DNA of 56,983 nt. Origin: Paenibacillus artemisiicola. GTDB lineage: Bacteria > Bacillota > Bacilli > Paenibacillales > Paenibacillaceae. The stretch's first letter is position 1. Each line of letters begins with the position of its first letter. This document shows positions 16,696 to 25,514 of the stretch, one piece after another. Below the pieces are notes generated by a model, which was not told where the DNA came from, made no database searches, and was given only the letters and a program-made list of their open reading frames with translations. The position numbers and the translations under genes are program-made. Location of the stretch: positions 1-56,983 of the forward strand of contig NZ_JAGGDJ010000037.1 of assembly GCF_017652985.1 (NCBI RefSeq), given 5' to 3'.

Positions 16696-17568
16696 TCAGG
16701 CTTCTTCCCACAGCGCGCGGAGGTTGTCCATCGCGATGCGCGAGGCCCGCTTGCATTCCTCCATGCCCTCGAACTCGATCGTGATATTCCCGTCGTAGCC
16801 GGACTGCTTGATCAGCTTGACGATGCGGCGCAGCGGGATGTCGCCGTGCCCGACGATCGCGCCGCGCAGGTAGTTGCCGTTGCTCGTGCGGAACCAGTCC
16901 CCGCCGCCCGGCGGCTCGTCGAACGGCCGGAAGTAGAAGTCCTTGAAGTGGACCAGCGACGCGTACGGCAGGTTCTTCATGACGCCGATGACCGGATTCT
17001 CGTCCACGCACATGAAATTGCCGACGTCGAGCGTCGTCTTGAAGTTCGGGCGGTCCACCGCCTGCAGCACCCGCTGCACGCGATCGCTCGCTTGCACGCT
17101 GAAGCCGTGGTTCTCGATCGTCGTCGTGATGCCGAACTCCGCCGCGTAATCGGCGATGATCCGGCTGCCCTTGACGATGAGCGGCAGGCTTTCCTCGAAC
17201 CAGCGGATCGTCATCTGCGCCGGCTCGATCGTGAAGGCCGTCACGTCGTGGCGCATATGCGTCATGCCGAGCCGGCGCACGAGATCGACGTGCGTCTTCA
17301 CGCGGGCCATCTCCGCCTCGAAGGCATCTTCGTCCGGCTGCACGAAGTTTGCCGGCATGGAGTAGTTCGACAGCTCGATGCCGGCCGCCTTCGCCCGCTC
17401 GCGGACCGCGTCGGCCAATTCAGGGTTGTCGACGAGGGTGAAGCCGTACGGCACCATCTCCATATGCTCCCCGCCGTTCTCGGCGATCCAGCCGATCGCG
17501 TCCAGCACGGTCATCTCCCCGGCCTTCAGCGCATTCAGCAGACTGTACGTGCTCAATCCGATTTTCAT
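16696..17568 (-). CDS. Sugar phosphate isomerase/epimerase-like TIM-barrel protein
   Basis: A 290-residue member of the xylose-isomerase-like TIM-barrel (AP endonuclease 2) family, which holds sugar isomerases, epimerases and dehydratases using a divalent metal. Metal-ligand type motifs are TTTIENHGF (Glu), TLDVGNFMCV (Asp), VHFKDFYF (His), GHGDIPL and IEFEG (Glu). The start MKIGLSTYSL is standard for the family. It is transcribed divergently from an enolase-superfamily enzyme with 221 bases between, and lies near a mannonate dehydratase, which suggests sugar-acid or keto-sugar catabolism. The exact reaction is not determinable from sequence. Confidence 0.85.
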   Translation of the reverse strand: MKIGLSTYSLLNALKAGEMTVLDAIGWIAENGGEHMEMVPYGFTLVDNPELADAVRERAKAAGIELSNYSMPANFVQPDEDAFEAEMARVKTHVDLVRRLGMTHMRHDVTAFTIEPAQMTIRWFEESLPLIVKGSRIIADYAAEFGITTTIENHGFSVQASDRVQRVLQAVDRPNFKTTLDVGNFMCVDENPVIGVMKNLPYASLVHFKDFYFRPFDEPPGGGDWFRTSNGNYLRGAIVGHGDIPLRRIVKLIKQSGYDGNITIEFEGMEECKRASRIAMDNLRALWEEA

Positions 17569-17672
17569 CCCGTTCCCGCCTTTCCTCCTATGGATTCGCC
17601 TCTTATTCTAGCATGCGCTCGTCCGCCGTCCCACTGCAAAATGCCGCCGCGCCGTCCCGCTTGCCCGAACCG

Positions 17673-17707
17673 GAAAAATCCGACGAAAAATCCAACGAAA
17701 TCGTAAC
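17673..17707 (+). repeat. Direct 12-bp repeats in a divergent promoter region
   Basis: GAAAAATCCGAC, GAAAAATCCAAC and a partial GAAATCGTAAC follow each other with a 12-base period between the isomerase-like gene and the enolase-superfamily gene. This may be a regulator-binding site; the remainder of 17569-17785 shows no clear promoter. Confidence 0.5.
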
Positions 17708-17789
17708 TTTACGGCATCGCCCCCGGCGCCGCGGTTCACTAAGATGGAGAGGGAAACGGGAATCCATCGTCCAAAGGGGGAATCCATGC

Positions 17790-19175
17790 ATGAACGAACA
17801 AACGTACGAAGAAACGCTGGCGCACGTGAGCGGGCATTCGAAGCCGTCGGAGCTCCGCATCACCGATATCCGGTTCGCCGACATCGTCGGCGCGCCGTTC
17901 CACAGCAGCCTGATCAAGGTGTACACGAACCAAGGCCTGGTCGGCTTCGGCGAAGTGCGCGACGGCGCGGACAAGGTGTACGCCCAGCTGCTCAAGGGCC
18001 GGCTGATCGGGGAAAACCCGTGCAACGTCGACAAGCTGTTCCGCCGCATCAAGCAGTTCGGCGGCCATGCGCGCCAAGGCGGCGGCGTGAGCGGCATCGA
18101 GATCGCGCTGTGGGACCTCGCGGGCAAGGCCTACGGCGTGCCCGTCTATCAAATGCTCGGCGGCCGGTTCCGCGACCGGATCCGCATGTACTGCGACACG
18201 GACGTCGTCGACAAGGCGACGGGCACGGCGATGGGCGCGGCGCTGAAGAAGCGGATGGACGCCGGCTTCACGTTCCTGAAGATGGACCTCGGCATCGGCC
18301 AGCTGATCCACGAGCCCGGCACGCTGAGCGCGCCGCTCGGCTTCCTCGAGGAGATGCGCGCGAAGTCCCGCGACCGGTACCGGCAAAATTACGACGGCCT
18401 GACCGACGCCGAGCTCCGGCACATCGCCAACCGCCATTACGATATTTACAACATTCCGCATCCCTTTACCGGCATTCACGTGACGGAGAAGGGGCTGGAC
18501 ATGCTGGAGCAGTACGTGGCGGACGTGCGCGCGGTCATCGGCGATCAGGTGCCGCTCGCCATCGACCATTTCGGCCATATCGGCCTGGAGGACTGCATCA
18601 AGCTCGGCCGCCGCGTCGACAAGTTCAACCTGGCGTGGATGGAAGACATGATTCCGTGGCAGTACACGGAGCAGTACGCGAGGCTGGCGCGCGCGGTGAC
18701 GACGCCGGTCTGCACGGGCGAGGACATTTACCTGAAGGAAAACTTCCGGCCGCTGCTCGAAGCCGGCGGCGTCTCCGTCATCCATCCCGACGTTCTGACC
18801 GCGGGCGGCATCCTGGAGACGAAGAAAATCGGCGACATGGCGCAGGACTACGGCGTCGCGATGGCCATTCACATGGCGGAAAGCCCCATCGCCTGCCTGG
18901 CGGCCGCGCACGTGGCGGCCGCGACGGAAAATTTCCTGGCCCTCGAATACCATTCCTGCGAGGTGGACTGGTGGGACGACATCGTCGTCGGAAGCAAGCT
19001 CCCGAAGAAGCTGGTGCAGCAGGGCTTCATCGAGATGACCGACGCGCCCGGCCTCGGCATCGACGACTTGAACGACGAGGTGCTCGCGGCGCATCTGCAC
19101 CCCGACCTTCCGGGCTTGTGGGAGTCGACCGATCAGTGGAACAAGTTCCACTCCAACGACCGGCTCTGGAGCTAG
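17790..19175 (+). CDS. Enolase-superfamily (mandelate racemase/muconate lactonizing type) enzyme
   Basis: A 461-residue member of the enolase superfamily, likely a sugar-acid dehydratase or racemase that removes the proton next to a carboxylate with help from Mg2+. The capping domain (about 15-145) is followed by a barrel with FLKMDLG (about 160), metal ligands Asp in LAIDHFGHIG (about 257), Glu in WMEDMIPW (about 283) and Glu in CTGEDIYL (about 310), IHPDVLTAGGI, and His in AIHMAESPI (about 360). The sequence after the first ligand (DHFGH) differs from the DxH of the ManD mannonate dehydratases. ATG 17790 follows AGGGGG by nine bases; the frame is open further upstream but lacks a ribosome site. 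The substrate is unknown. Confidence 0.88.
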   Translation: MNEQTYEETLAHVSGHSKPSELRITDIRFADIVGAPFHSSLIKVYTNQGLVGFGEVRDGADKVYAQLLKGRLIGENPCNVDKLFRRIKQFGGHARQGGGVSGIEIALWDLAGKAYGVPVYQMLGGRFRDRIRMYCDTDVVDKATGTAMGAALKKRMDAGFTFLKMDLGIGQLIHEPGTLSAPLGFLEEMRAKSRDRYRQNYDGLTDAELRHIANRHYDIYNIPHPFTGIHVTEKGLDMLEQYVADVRAVIGDQVPLAIDHFGHIGLEDCIKLGRRVDKFNLAWMEDMIPWQYTEQYARLARAVTTPVCTGEDIYLKENFRPLLEAGGVSVIHPDVLTAGGILETKKIGDMAQDYGVAMAIHMAESPIACLAAAHVAAATENFLALEYHSCEVDWWDDIVVGSKLPKKLVQQGFIEMTDAPGLGIDDLNDEVLAAHLHPDLPGLWESTDQWNKFHSNDRLWS

Positions 19176-19201
19176 GCCGGCGCGCGGACGCAAGGCCAGC
19201 A

Positions 19202-19243
19202 GGCAAGAACCCCCTTCCGGTTCGGAAAGGGGTTCTTGCCTTT
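19202..19243 (+). terminator. Terminator after the enolase-superfamily gene
   Basis: GGCAAGAACCCC and GGGGTTCTTGCC form a stem of about 16 pairs (with CTTCCG/GGAAAG inside), followed by TTT, 26 bases after the stop codon. Confidence 0.75.
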
Positions 19244-19427
19244 GGCGGTCCGCAACAGCCGCATCGGCCGCATCGGCCGCCCGGCCGCTGCCGGTCCGGG
19301 GTCCGGCCATTCGGCGCCCTCAAGCGGCGGCAACCGTCCGGCGCGGATAACCGACTATTGACCGCGGCAGGTCCCATGCGATACGATTTACAGGAATTGG
19401 AAGTCAATGGGGAGGCGTGAGTTCGAT

Positions 19428-19718
19428 ATGACGGGTTCGAAAGCGTTGAAGTGGACGACGGGGGTTTGCGAGCTGCTGCTGGCGATTCCCTTATTGGGCG
19501 CCGTGATCATCATCGGAACGAGCTACGCGCCGCTCTTCATCATGTTCGTGCTGCATCTGGTCGCGCTGGTGCTCTCGATTCAGAACCGCGAAGCCAAGTA
19601 CGGCTCGGTCATGGGTCTGATTACGTGCGCCTTGGGGTGGATCCCGTTCCTTGGCTGGCTCCTGCATCTGGTAACCGGCATCCTGCTCCTGGTCAGCGCG
19701 GCGAAACGCGACGCGTAG
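19428..19718 (+). CDS. Small integral membrane protein, 96 residues
   Basis: No family recognised. Three hydrophobic segments are visible: GVCELLLAIPLLGAVIIIG, PLFIMFVLHLVALVLSI and a third composed of LITCALGWIPFLGWLL with VTGILLLVSA. It ends in a short basic tail (AAKRDA). GGGGAGG stands 12 bases before ATG 19428; an alternative ATG at 19407 would add seven residues but overlaps that ribosome site. It is a single gene between the enolase-superfamily terminator and the convergent mannonate dehydratase. Confidence 0.7.
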   Translation: MTGSKALKWTTGVCELLLAIPLLGAVIIIGTSYAPLFIMFVLHLVALVLSIQNREAKYGSVMGLITCALGWIPFLGWLLHLVTGILLLVSAAKRDA

Positions 19719-19840
19719 CGCGCGCCGCCCGGGATGGGCCGCGGCCGCGCGCTCCTCGCCAAAAGAAGACGATTCCCGGATCGCCCGCGTCATTCGCGCC
19801 GATCCTGGAATCGCCCCCCGTTTGCCTATTGCCCATTGCT

Positions 19841-19890
19841 CCGCTTACCGCTTACCGCTTGCCTCTTGCCGCGCTTACCGCTCGCCGCTC
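19841..19890. repeat. Imperfect short tandem repeats, GCTTACC type
   Basis: Seven- to eight-base units such as CCGCTTACCGCTTACCGCTT, then GCCTCTTGCC and CGCTTACCGC, fill the gap between two convergent genes. No function is seen. Confidence 0.6.
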
Positions 19891-19898
19891 TCGTCGCC

Positions 19899-20861
19899 TC
19901 AGCCGGCCGAGGCGGCTTCCATCAAGCCGTTGATGTACCCGATGCCGTAGAGCCGGCCGAGCAGCTCGTAGCCCGGGTTGCCGTTGTCCTCGCCGGCCAT
20001 CGTCGGCACGTGGTCCGGCCGCGCGGGTCCGCGATAGCCGACCTCGTAGTACGTCCGCATCGCTTCGAGCATGTTCGTTTTCCCGTCGTCGTGGAACGTC
20101 TCCTCGAACTTCTCCGGCGTGCCCTTCACGTCGCGGAAGTGGACGAAGAACAGCTTGTCCTGCTTGGCGAAATCGCGGATGACCCGCGGGATGTCGTCGC
20201 CGGCCGTCGCCAGCGTCCCTTGGCACAGCGTGATGCCGTTATACGGGCTCGGCACGAGGTCGATCGCGCGCTGCAGGGCGGCCGCGCTGCGCAGAATGCG
20301 CGAGACCCCGCGAATCGGCGTGATCGGCGGATCGTCCGGGTGCAGCGCCAGCTTCACCTTCGCTTCCTCGGCGACGGGCACGATCCGCTCCATGAAGTAA
20401 TGCAGATTTTCCCACAGCTGCTCCTCCGATACGACGCCCGCTTCCGTGAGCGGCGCGTTCTTCATCAGGCTGTGATCGTAGCTCGAGACCAGCGCCCCGC
20501 CGCGCGACATCGTCGTCGTGGACGTGCGGAACCAGTTGAACTGCGCCATGAAATTGTAGCAAAGCACCGGGATGCCGGCCGCCCCCATGTTGACCAGGAA
20601 CTGTTGGAATTGCTCGATCTCTTCGTCGCGGCCCGCCGTGCCGAGCTTGATCCGGTTGCTCGGCGGCATCGATTCGATGACGAGCAGCTCAAGGCCGTGA
20701 TCGGCGTACCGCTGCTTCATCCGAACGAGCGGCATCAGATCCCAAGGCTTCTCGTTCGTCTCCTCCCAGGGCAAGCCCCCGACCGCGTAATTCACGTTCA
20801 TCTGCTTCGCCAGCTGCCACAGCCGGGACGGCTGCGACGAGAAAAATTCCGCAAGCTGCAT
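19899..20861 (-). CDS. uxuA: Mannonate dehydratase (UxuA family)
   Basis: Converts D-mannonate to 2-keto-3-deoxy-D-gluconate in hexuronate breakdown. The 320-residue product is shorter at the N-terminus than the usual 350-390 but keeps the family core: YNFMAQFNWFRTS, ALHPDDPP with the metal-binding His, GITLCQGTLA with the metal-binding Cys, VHFRDVKG with His, FHDDGKTNM and the end RPDHVPTMAGED. The ATG follows AAGGAGC. It lies 214 bases downstream of the solute-binding protein gene in the same direction, so the ABC importer may feed this step. No uxaC or uxuB is present in the window. Confidence 0.88.
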   Translation of the reverse strand: MQLAEFFSSQPSRLWQLAKQMNVNYAVGGLPWEETNEKPWDLMPLVRMKQRYADHGLELLVIESMPPSNRIKLGTAGRDEEIEQFQQFLVNMGAAGIPVLCYNFMAQFNWFRTSTTTMSRGGALVSSYDHSLMKNAPLTEAGVVSEEQLWENLHYFMERIVPVAEEAKVKLALHPDDPPITPIRGVSRILRSAAALQRAIDLVPSPYNGITLCQGTLATAGDDIPRVIRDFAKQDKLFFVHFRDVKGTPEKFEETFHDDGKTNMLEAMRTYYEVGYRGPARPDHVPTMAGEDNGNPGYELLGRLYGIGYINGLMEAASAG

Positions 20862-20916
20862 AGACGCAAGCTCCTTCCGTTAGGTATCCGCCATCTATCA
20901 ATTTCCATATTTCATC

Positions 20917-20965
20917 TTCCATCTTTTATCTTCCATCTTTTATCTTCCATCTTTTATCTTCCATC
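20917..20965. repeat. 14-bp tandem repeat, three and a half copies
   Basis: The unit TTCCATCTTTTATC is repeated three times perfectly plus half a unit between uxuA and the solute-binding protein gene; degenerate copies extend to the left. It is AT-rich and non-coding. Confidence 0.85.
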
Positions 20966-21075
20966 AGCCTTTCGCCATCTTCCTTCCGCCATGAAGGCGC
21001 GGCGGCGGACGGACGCCCGGACCGGCATGCCGGCCGGCGGGCGCCGATCGTGCCGCCGCTCCCGGCCCTGCGGAT

Positions 21076-22416
21076 CTACGAGCCGGCCTTCGCCGCCAGC
21101 TCCGTGCCCATCTTGTTGATTTTGTCGTACGCGGCTTCGATCGACTGCTGCCCGTACGTCACCGCCTGCATTTCCTTGTTGTACGTGTCCACCCACTCCG
21201 AGAAGCCCGCCGCGGCGGAATAGAACGGCAGCGCCTTCTCCACCGAGAGGTCGTAGATCTCCTTGCCGAGCTTGTCCTTCTCCGCCAGCGTCGGTTCGAG
21301 CTCCTTGTAGATCTCCGGATTGATCGGAATGCCGCGCGTCAGTCCGAGCGTCTGGCCGGCATCCTTGTCGGTGATGAACCATCTCACGAAGCGCTTGGCG
21401 TCGTCCTTATGCTTCGAGTTCGCGCTGACGCTCAGGAAGATCGTCGACTGCGCCCAGCCGCCGCCGGAAGGGCCCGTCGGCATGTTCACGACGCCGACCT
21501 TGCCGGGCATGAGCTGCTCCAGGGCGCTGACCGAGCCCGTCGTGGCGCCGCGGGTCATGACCACGCCGGACGCCATCGGATCGGCCTGCGGGTCGTTCTC
21601 GAGGAAGGCGGCGGCCTTCTCCGCCGGCGGCACGATCTTGTCCTTGCGGAAGTCCGCGTACGTCTCGTAGAACTTCATGAACAGCTCCTTGTCGAGCGTG
21701 AACGTCTTGCCCCCGTCGGCCATGACCGGCGGCTTGCCCATCGACGTCTGGTACATATTGAAGCCGTCCCAGGACGTCGTGTCGCCGATCGGATATTTGC
21801 CCTCCGGCAGCTTCGCGCGGGCATCCCTGGCCCATTGGAAATACTCGTCGTACGTCCAGTTCTGCTGCGGAAGCGGAATGCCGTACTGCTCCAGCTCCGT
21901 CTTGTTGAACGCGATGCCTTGCGCGTTCTGGCTGAGCGGAATGCCGTATAGCTTGCCGCCGATTTTCAAGTTCTCCACGACTTTCGGATCGACGATGCCG
22001 CTCAGGTCGACGTCGGACAGATCCTCGAGCTGCCCGCGCGCCACGTACTCCTGAATGTACGCCGCGTCCATCTGCAGGACGTCCGGAATCGACTTGGACG
22101 CCGCCAGCGTCGGCAGCTTCTGCCAATACGCGTCCCAGGCCATGAACTCGGGCTTGAAGGTCACGTTCGGATTCTGCTTCGTATACAGCTCGAGCGCGCT
22201 CTTCGTGGCCGTGTGGCGCTCGTCCGGCCCCCACCACATCATGCCCAGCGCGGCCGGCTCCGCGGCCTTCGTCTCCTCGCCGTTGCCGGAGGCGCCGGCA
22301 TTGCCGTTCGCCGCGCCGTTCCCGCCGTCGTTCCCCCCTCCGCTGCTGCACGCCGTCGCCGCAAGCAGCAGCGTCAACCCCGTTAGTAGCAGTGCCGCCG
22401 GCTTTCCTCTTCTCAT
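21076..22416 (-). CDS. Extracellular sugar-binding lipoprotein of ABC importer
   Basis: Family 1 solute-binding protein, 446 residues, that captures a sugar or oligosaccharide outside the cell and delivers it to the two permeases encoded just upstream. The signal peptide ends in the lipobox LLAATAC; a Gly/Asn-rich linker follows, then the mature domain with MMWWGPDERHTATKSALELY, a motif typical of the family, YGIPLSQNAQGIAFNK and the hinge region near WAQSTIFLSV. ATG 22416 is used with GAGAGGGG ten bases away; GTG 22419 is possible. The ATPase is not in the operon, so a shared MsmX-type ATPase elsewhere is likely. Confidence 0.92.
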   Translation of the reverse strand: MRRGKPAALLLTGLTLLLAATACSSGGGNDGGNGAANGNAGASGNGEETKAAEPAALGMMWWGPDERHTATKSALELYTKQNPNVTFKPEFMAWDAYWQKLPTLAASKSIPDVLQMDAAYIQEYVARGQLEDLSDVDLSGIVDPKVVENLKIGGKLYGIPLSQNAQGIAFNKTELEQYGIPLPQQNWTYDEYFQWARDARAKLPEGKYPIGDTTSWDGFNMYQTSMGKPPVMADGGKTFTLDKELFMKFYETYADFRKDKIVPPAEKAAAFLENDPQADPMASGVVMTRGATTGSVSALEQLMPGKVGVVNMPTGPSGGGWAQSTIFLSVSANSKHKDDAKRFVRWFITDKDAGQTLGLTRGIPINPEIYKELEPTLAEKDKLGKEIYDLSVEKALPFYSAAAGFSEWVDTYNKEMQAVTYGQQSIEAAYDKINKMGTELAAKAGS

Positions 22417-22454
22417 CACTCGCAATCCCCTCTCTGGATTCGTGTATTGGACCG

Positions 22455-23285
22455 CTAGCCTTTCAGCCCGGTCGTGGCGATGCCCTCGACGAAATACTTC
22501 TGCGCGAACAGAAAGATCAGGACGGAAGGCAAAATGGACAACAGCGACATCGCGAGCAGCTGGCCCCATTGGATGTCGAATTGGTCGATGAACATGCGCA
22601 GCGCGAGGCCGACGGTGAACTTGTCGACGGAGCTGATATACAGCACCTGCGCGAAGAAGTCGTCCCAGCTCCAGATGAAGGTGAAGATCGCGACCGTCAC
22701 GAGCGCGGGCTTGATGAGCGGCAGCACGATCCGGAAGAAGATGCCGTACACCGACGTGCCGTCGATCTTCGCCGCCTCGTCCAGATCGCGGGGGATGCCG
22801 CGGATGAACTGCACGAGCAGGAAGATGAAGAACGCCCCGCCGCCGAAGAAATGCGGCAGCACCAGCGGCACGTAGCTGTCCACCCAGCCCAGCTTGTTGA
22901 ACAGGATGTACTGCGGCACCACCGTCACTTGGCCGGGGAGCATCATGGTGAGCAGCAGAATCGAGAACCAGAAGCCCCGCAGCTTGAACCGCAGCCGGCT
23001 GAAGCCGTAGGCGACGAGCGCGGCCGTGAAGACGCCGCCGGCGACGTTGCCGAGCTCCATCAGCAGCGTGTTGCCGAAGAAGTGCGCGAATGTGTAGTCC
23101 CCGGAGAAATGCCAGCCTTTGCTGTAGTTCTCCCACATCGGCGTCGCCGGCCAGATCGTCGGCAGGCTGAGCTCCGCCGTCTTCTTCAGCGACGCCCCGA
23201 CCCACCAGATGACCGGGTACAGCATCAAGAGGGAGAACAGCGCCAGGAACAGATGATGGGTTAGCTTGACGCGCGATGCGTTCAT
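22455..23285 (-). CDS. Sugar ABC transporter permease (MalG type)
   Basis: Inner-membrane permease of 276 residues with about six helices. The EAA loop that contacts the ATPase is clear: DLDEAAKIDGTSVYGIFFRI followed by VLPLIKPAL. The N-terminus has the one-helix start of the MalG group (LFLALFSLLMLYPVIWWVG). The ATG at 23285 overlaps the stop of the first permease as ATGA, so both are made in equal amounts. It works with the second permease and the binding lipoprotein for carbohydrate uptake. Confidence 0.93.
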   Translation of the reverse strand: MNASRVKLTHHLFLALFSLLMLYPVIWWVGASLKKTAELSLPTIWPATPMWENYSKGWHFSGDYTFAHFFGNTLLMELGNVAGGVFTAALVAYGFSRLRFKLRGFWFSILLLTMMLPGQVTVVPQYILFNKLGWVDSYVPLVLPHFFGGGAFFIFLLVQFIRGIPRDLDEAAKIDGTSVYGIFFRIVLPLIKPALVTVAIFTFIWSWDDFFAQVLYISSVDKFTVGLALRMFIDQFDIQWGQLLAMSLLSILPSVLIFLFAQKYFVEGIATTGLKG

Positions 23286-24247
23286 CCGGTCTTCCCTCCC
23301 GCTCCGTCCGACTCGTAGAACACCCAGTAGCGCGAGGCCAAGAAATTCAGCACGGTCAGCGCGGCCACGATGAAGAGCAGAATCCAGGCCAGCGCGGAGG
23401 CGTAGCCCATCTGGTAATGCTTGAACGCTTTGTCGTACAGGTACAGCGCATAGACGTACGTGGAATTGATCGGGCCGCCCTTCGTGATGATGAACGCCGA
23501 GGTGAAGGTCTGGAACGAGCCGATGACGCCGAGCACCAGGTTGAAGAACATGACCGGCGACAGCATCGGCAGCGTGATGGAGACGAACTTGCGGAAGCGG
23601 CCGGCGCCGTCGACCGCGGCGGATTCGTACAGCTCCTGGGGAATCTGCTTGAGGCCCGCCAGGAAGATGACCATCGTCGAGCCGAACTGCCATGTGTTGA
23701 GCAGAATCAGCGTGCCGAGCGAGGTGTCGGGGTTCGAGATCCAGCCGACGCCTTCAATGCCGAACCAGGCGAGCACCTGGTTGACGTAGCCGTCGAGGCC
23801 GAACATGTTGCGCCAGAGCGCGGCCACCGCGATGCTGCCCCCGATCAGGGACGGGAAGTAGATCGCCGTCCGGTAGACGTTCATGCCCCGGATGTTCTTG
23901 CTGAGCGCCATCGCCACGAGCAGCGAGAAGAACAGCTTGAGCGGAACCGAGACGAGCACGAACGTGAACGTCACGCCGAGCGATTGCACGAAGGTCGCGT
24001 CGTTCGTGAAGATGTTCTTGTAATTGGCCGTTCCCGTCCACACGGGCGCTTCGAGCAGCGAATACTCCGTGAACGACAAATAGAAGGATTGCGCGATGGG
24101 CCAGAGCGTCAGCAGAAAAAAGCCGAGCAGCCACGGGGAAATGAACGCATAACCCGCCAGATTGGTTTCGCCCTTGTTCCTGCGACGTTTCCCGGGCGCC
24201 TTCATCGCCTCCGCGCCGGGTGCTAGGGATAACGCGTCAGAAGCCAC
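23282..24247 (-). CDS. Sugar ABC transporter permease (MalF type)
   Basis: First gene of the importer operon, 321 residues. It has an N-terminal helix (AFISPWLLGFFLLTLWPIA), the early YSLLEAPVWTGTANYKNIF periplasmic-type motif of sugar permeases and the EAA loop QELYESAAVDGAGRFRKFVS with ITLPMLSPV. The start is GTG 24247, which follows GGAGGAGG by nine bases; an internal ATG lies 17 codons later. A catabolite-control-like site sits about 65 bases upstream. Confidence 0.93.
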   Translation of the reverse strand: MASDALSLAPGAEAMKAPGKRRRNKGETNLAGYAFISPWLLGFFLLTLWPIAQSFYLSFTEYSLLEAPVWTGTANYKNIFTNDATFVQSLGVTFTFVLVSVPLKLFFSLLVAMALSKNIRGMNVYRTAIYFPSLIGGSIAVAALWRNMFGLDGYVNQVLAWFGIEGVGWISNPDTSLGTLILLNTWQFGSTMVIFLAGLKQIPQELYESAAVDGAGRFRKFVSITLPMLSPVMFFNLVLGVIGSFQTFTSAFIITKGGPINSTYVYALYLYDKAFKHYQMGYASALAWILLFIVAALTVLNFLASRYWVFYESDGAGGKTG

Positions 24248-24309
24248 CCTGTATCTCCTCCTCCGATAATCGAATGAATCGCCCGTGCCTGGGCGCTTCT
24301 TAACTTTAC

Positions 24310-24323
24310 CGAAAGCGGTTTCA
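24310..24323. promoter_or_regulatory. Catabolite-responsive element (cre) before the sugar ABC operon
   Basis: CGAAAGCGGTTTCA matches the CcpA consensus TGWNANCGNTNWCA at all fixed positions but the first. Its position upstream of a sugar importer fits carbon catabolite repression. Confidence 0.6.
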
Positions 24324-24426
24324 TCGCAAAAGGCGAAGAAATTACGAATTTGTTGGATTATTTTAGCGATCTTTTTCAACCGGCTTTCGCCCCCGCCCGG
24401 CCGGCAGGGAAGGGGGGAATAATTAT

Positions 24427-24444
24427 GCGTTTCGCGCGAAATGC
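24427..24444. promoter_or_regulatory. Palindrome, candidate operator
   Basis: GCGTTTCGCGCGAAATGC is an 18-bp inverted repeat with one mismatched pair around TTTCGC/GCGAAA. Its location between divergent sugar genes suggests a repressor site; the binder is unknown. Confidence 0.45.
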
Positions 24445-24563
24445 CGTAAAAATGCCGCATCGACAAACGCCGGGTTCTCCCTAACAATAAAAGCGAGAAC
24501 CGGCGGCGCCCGCGACCGGCATGGCCGCATGCGCTGTCAAATCGAGGGAATGAGGTGCGCCAG

Positions 24564-25472
24564 ATGAAATTCGACAATCCGGAAGACATCGTCCAGCTTA
24601 CGCCGCTCTGGGAAGGGGAACGGTTTCCGAACGGCCGGCCGAAGGTGCCCGCGGACGTGCTGCGGCGGATGCGGAAGATTACGCTCGAGGAAGCGTGGGG
24701 CCCGTTATGGAACCGGGGCTATGCCTTTCAATTCGAGGGGGATTTCAAAATCGTCCATCCCGACCAAGTCATGGTCGGCCGGGCGGTGACGGCCGTCATG
24801 GTGCCGCAGCGTCCCGATCTGCACGAGACGCTGCTGCGCTACGGGCATGAACAGGAAGGCCGCAAGGGCTTCTTCAACCAATGGGTCATCGACTCGCTCG
24901 TCGAGGACGACGTCGCCGTCGTCGACATGTTCGACAAGGTACACCTCGGCACGTACGTCGGGGGCAACCTGTCGACCGCGATATCGACCCGGACGAAGCG
25001 CGGCGGCGCCGTGATCTGGGGCGGCATCCGGGACAATCAGCAGGTGTCCCAGATCGACAACATCAATATTTATTACCGGGGAAGCGACCCGACCGCCATC
25101 GCGGAGGTCACGATGACGGGCATGAACGTGCCCGCGCGCATCGGCAAGGCGATCTGCCTGCCCGGCGACGTCGTGCTCGGCACGCCGGCCGGCGTGATCT
25201 TCATCCCGCCGCACCTGGCGGAGCTGACGGTCGCGCAGGCGGAGAAATCGCAGGTGCGCGACGTCTTCGGCTTCGTCCGGCTCCGGGAAGGCGTCTATTC
25301 GACCGCCCAAATCGACGCGCCGTGGACGACCGCCTTGATGCGGGATTTCGTGACCTGGTTCGAGAACGATCCGGCCGCGCGGGACTATCGGCATTTGACG
25401 TGGGAACACGAGCTGGCCGAAGCGGCGAAGCGGGACGCCGAGGGCGGCAGCCGGCACGACGTGCGGCTGTAA
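24564..25472 (+). CDS. RraA-like (HMG/CHA aldolase-related) protein
   Basis: A 302-residue protein of the RraA/demethylmenaquinone methyltransferase-like fold, whose better-known members are divalent-metal aldolases or decarboxylases acting on keto acids. The core lies at about 75-225: VEDDVAVVDMFDKVHLGTYV, GGNLSTAISTRTKRGGAVIW, then GGIRD, where the Arg-Asp pair matches the metal and substrate residues of the family, and LPGDVVLGTPAGVIFIPPHL. It is about twice the length of RraA itself, with extra N- and C-terminal parts. ATG 24564 follows TGAGG by eight bases; GTG 24555 is possible. It stands alone, opposite the sugar importer, suggesting a role in the same catabolic route rather than RNase E control. 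Confidence 0.82.
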   Translation: MKFDNPEDIVQLTPLWEGERFPNGRPKVPADVLRRMRKITLEEAWGPLWNRGYAFQFEGDFKIVHPDQVMVGRAVTAVMVPQRPDLHETLLRYGHEQEGRKGFFNQWVIDSLVEDDVAVVDMFDKVHLGTYVGGNLSTAISTRTKRGGAVIWGGIRDNQQVSQIDNINIYYRGSDPTAIAEVTMTGMNVPARIGKAICLPGDVVLGTPAGVIFIPPHLAELTVAQAEKSQVRDVFGFVRLREGVYSTAQIDAPWTTALMRDFVTWFENDPAARDYRHLTWEHELAEAAKRDAEGGSRHDVRL

Positions 25473-25514
25473 CGGGCGCCTCGGGCCGGACCGCGGCGAT
25501 CGTGCCGCACGGGC

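Larger units (their letters stand above)
24248..24563. other. Divergent regulatory region between sugar ABC operon and RraA-like gene
   Basis: No gene. It holds a cre-like site (24310-24323) and an 18-bp palindrome (24427-24444), described separately. No confident promoter could be placed on either strand. Confidence 0.6.
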
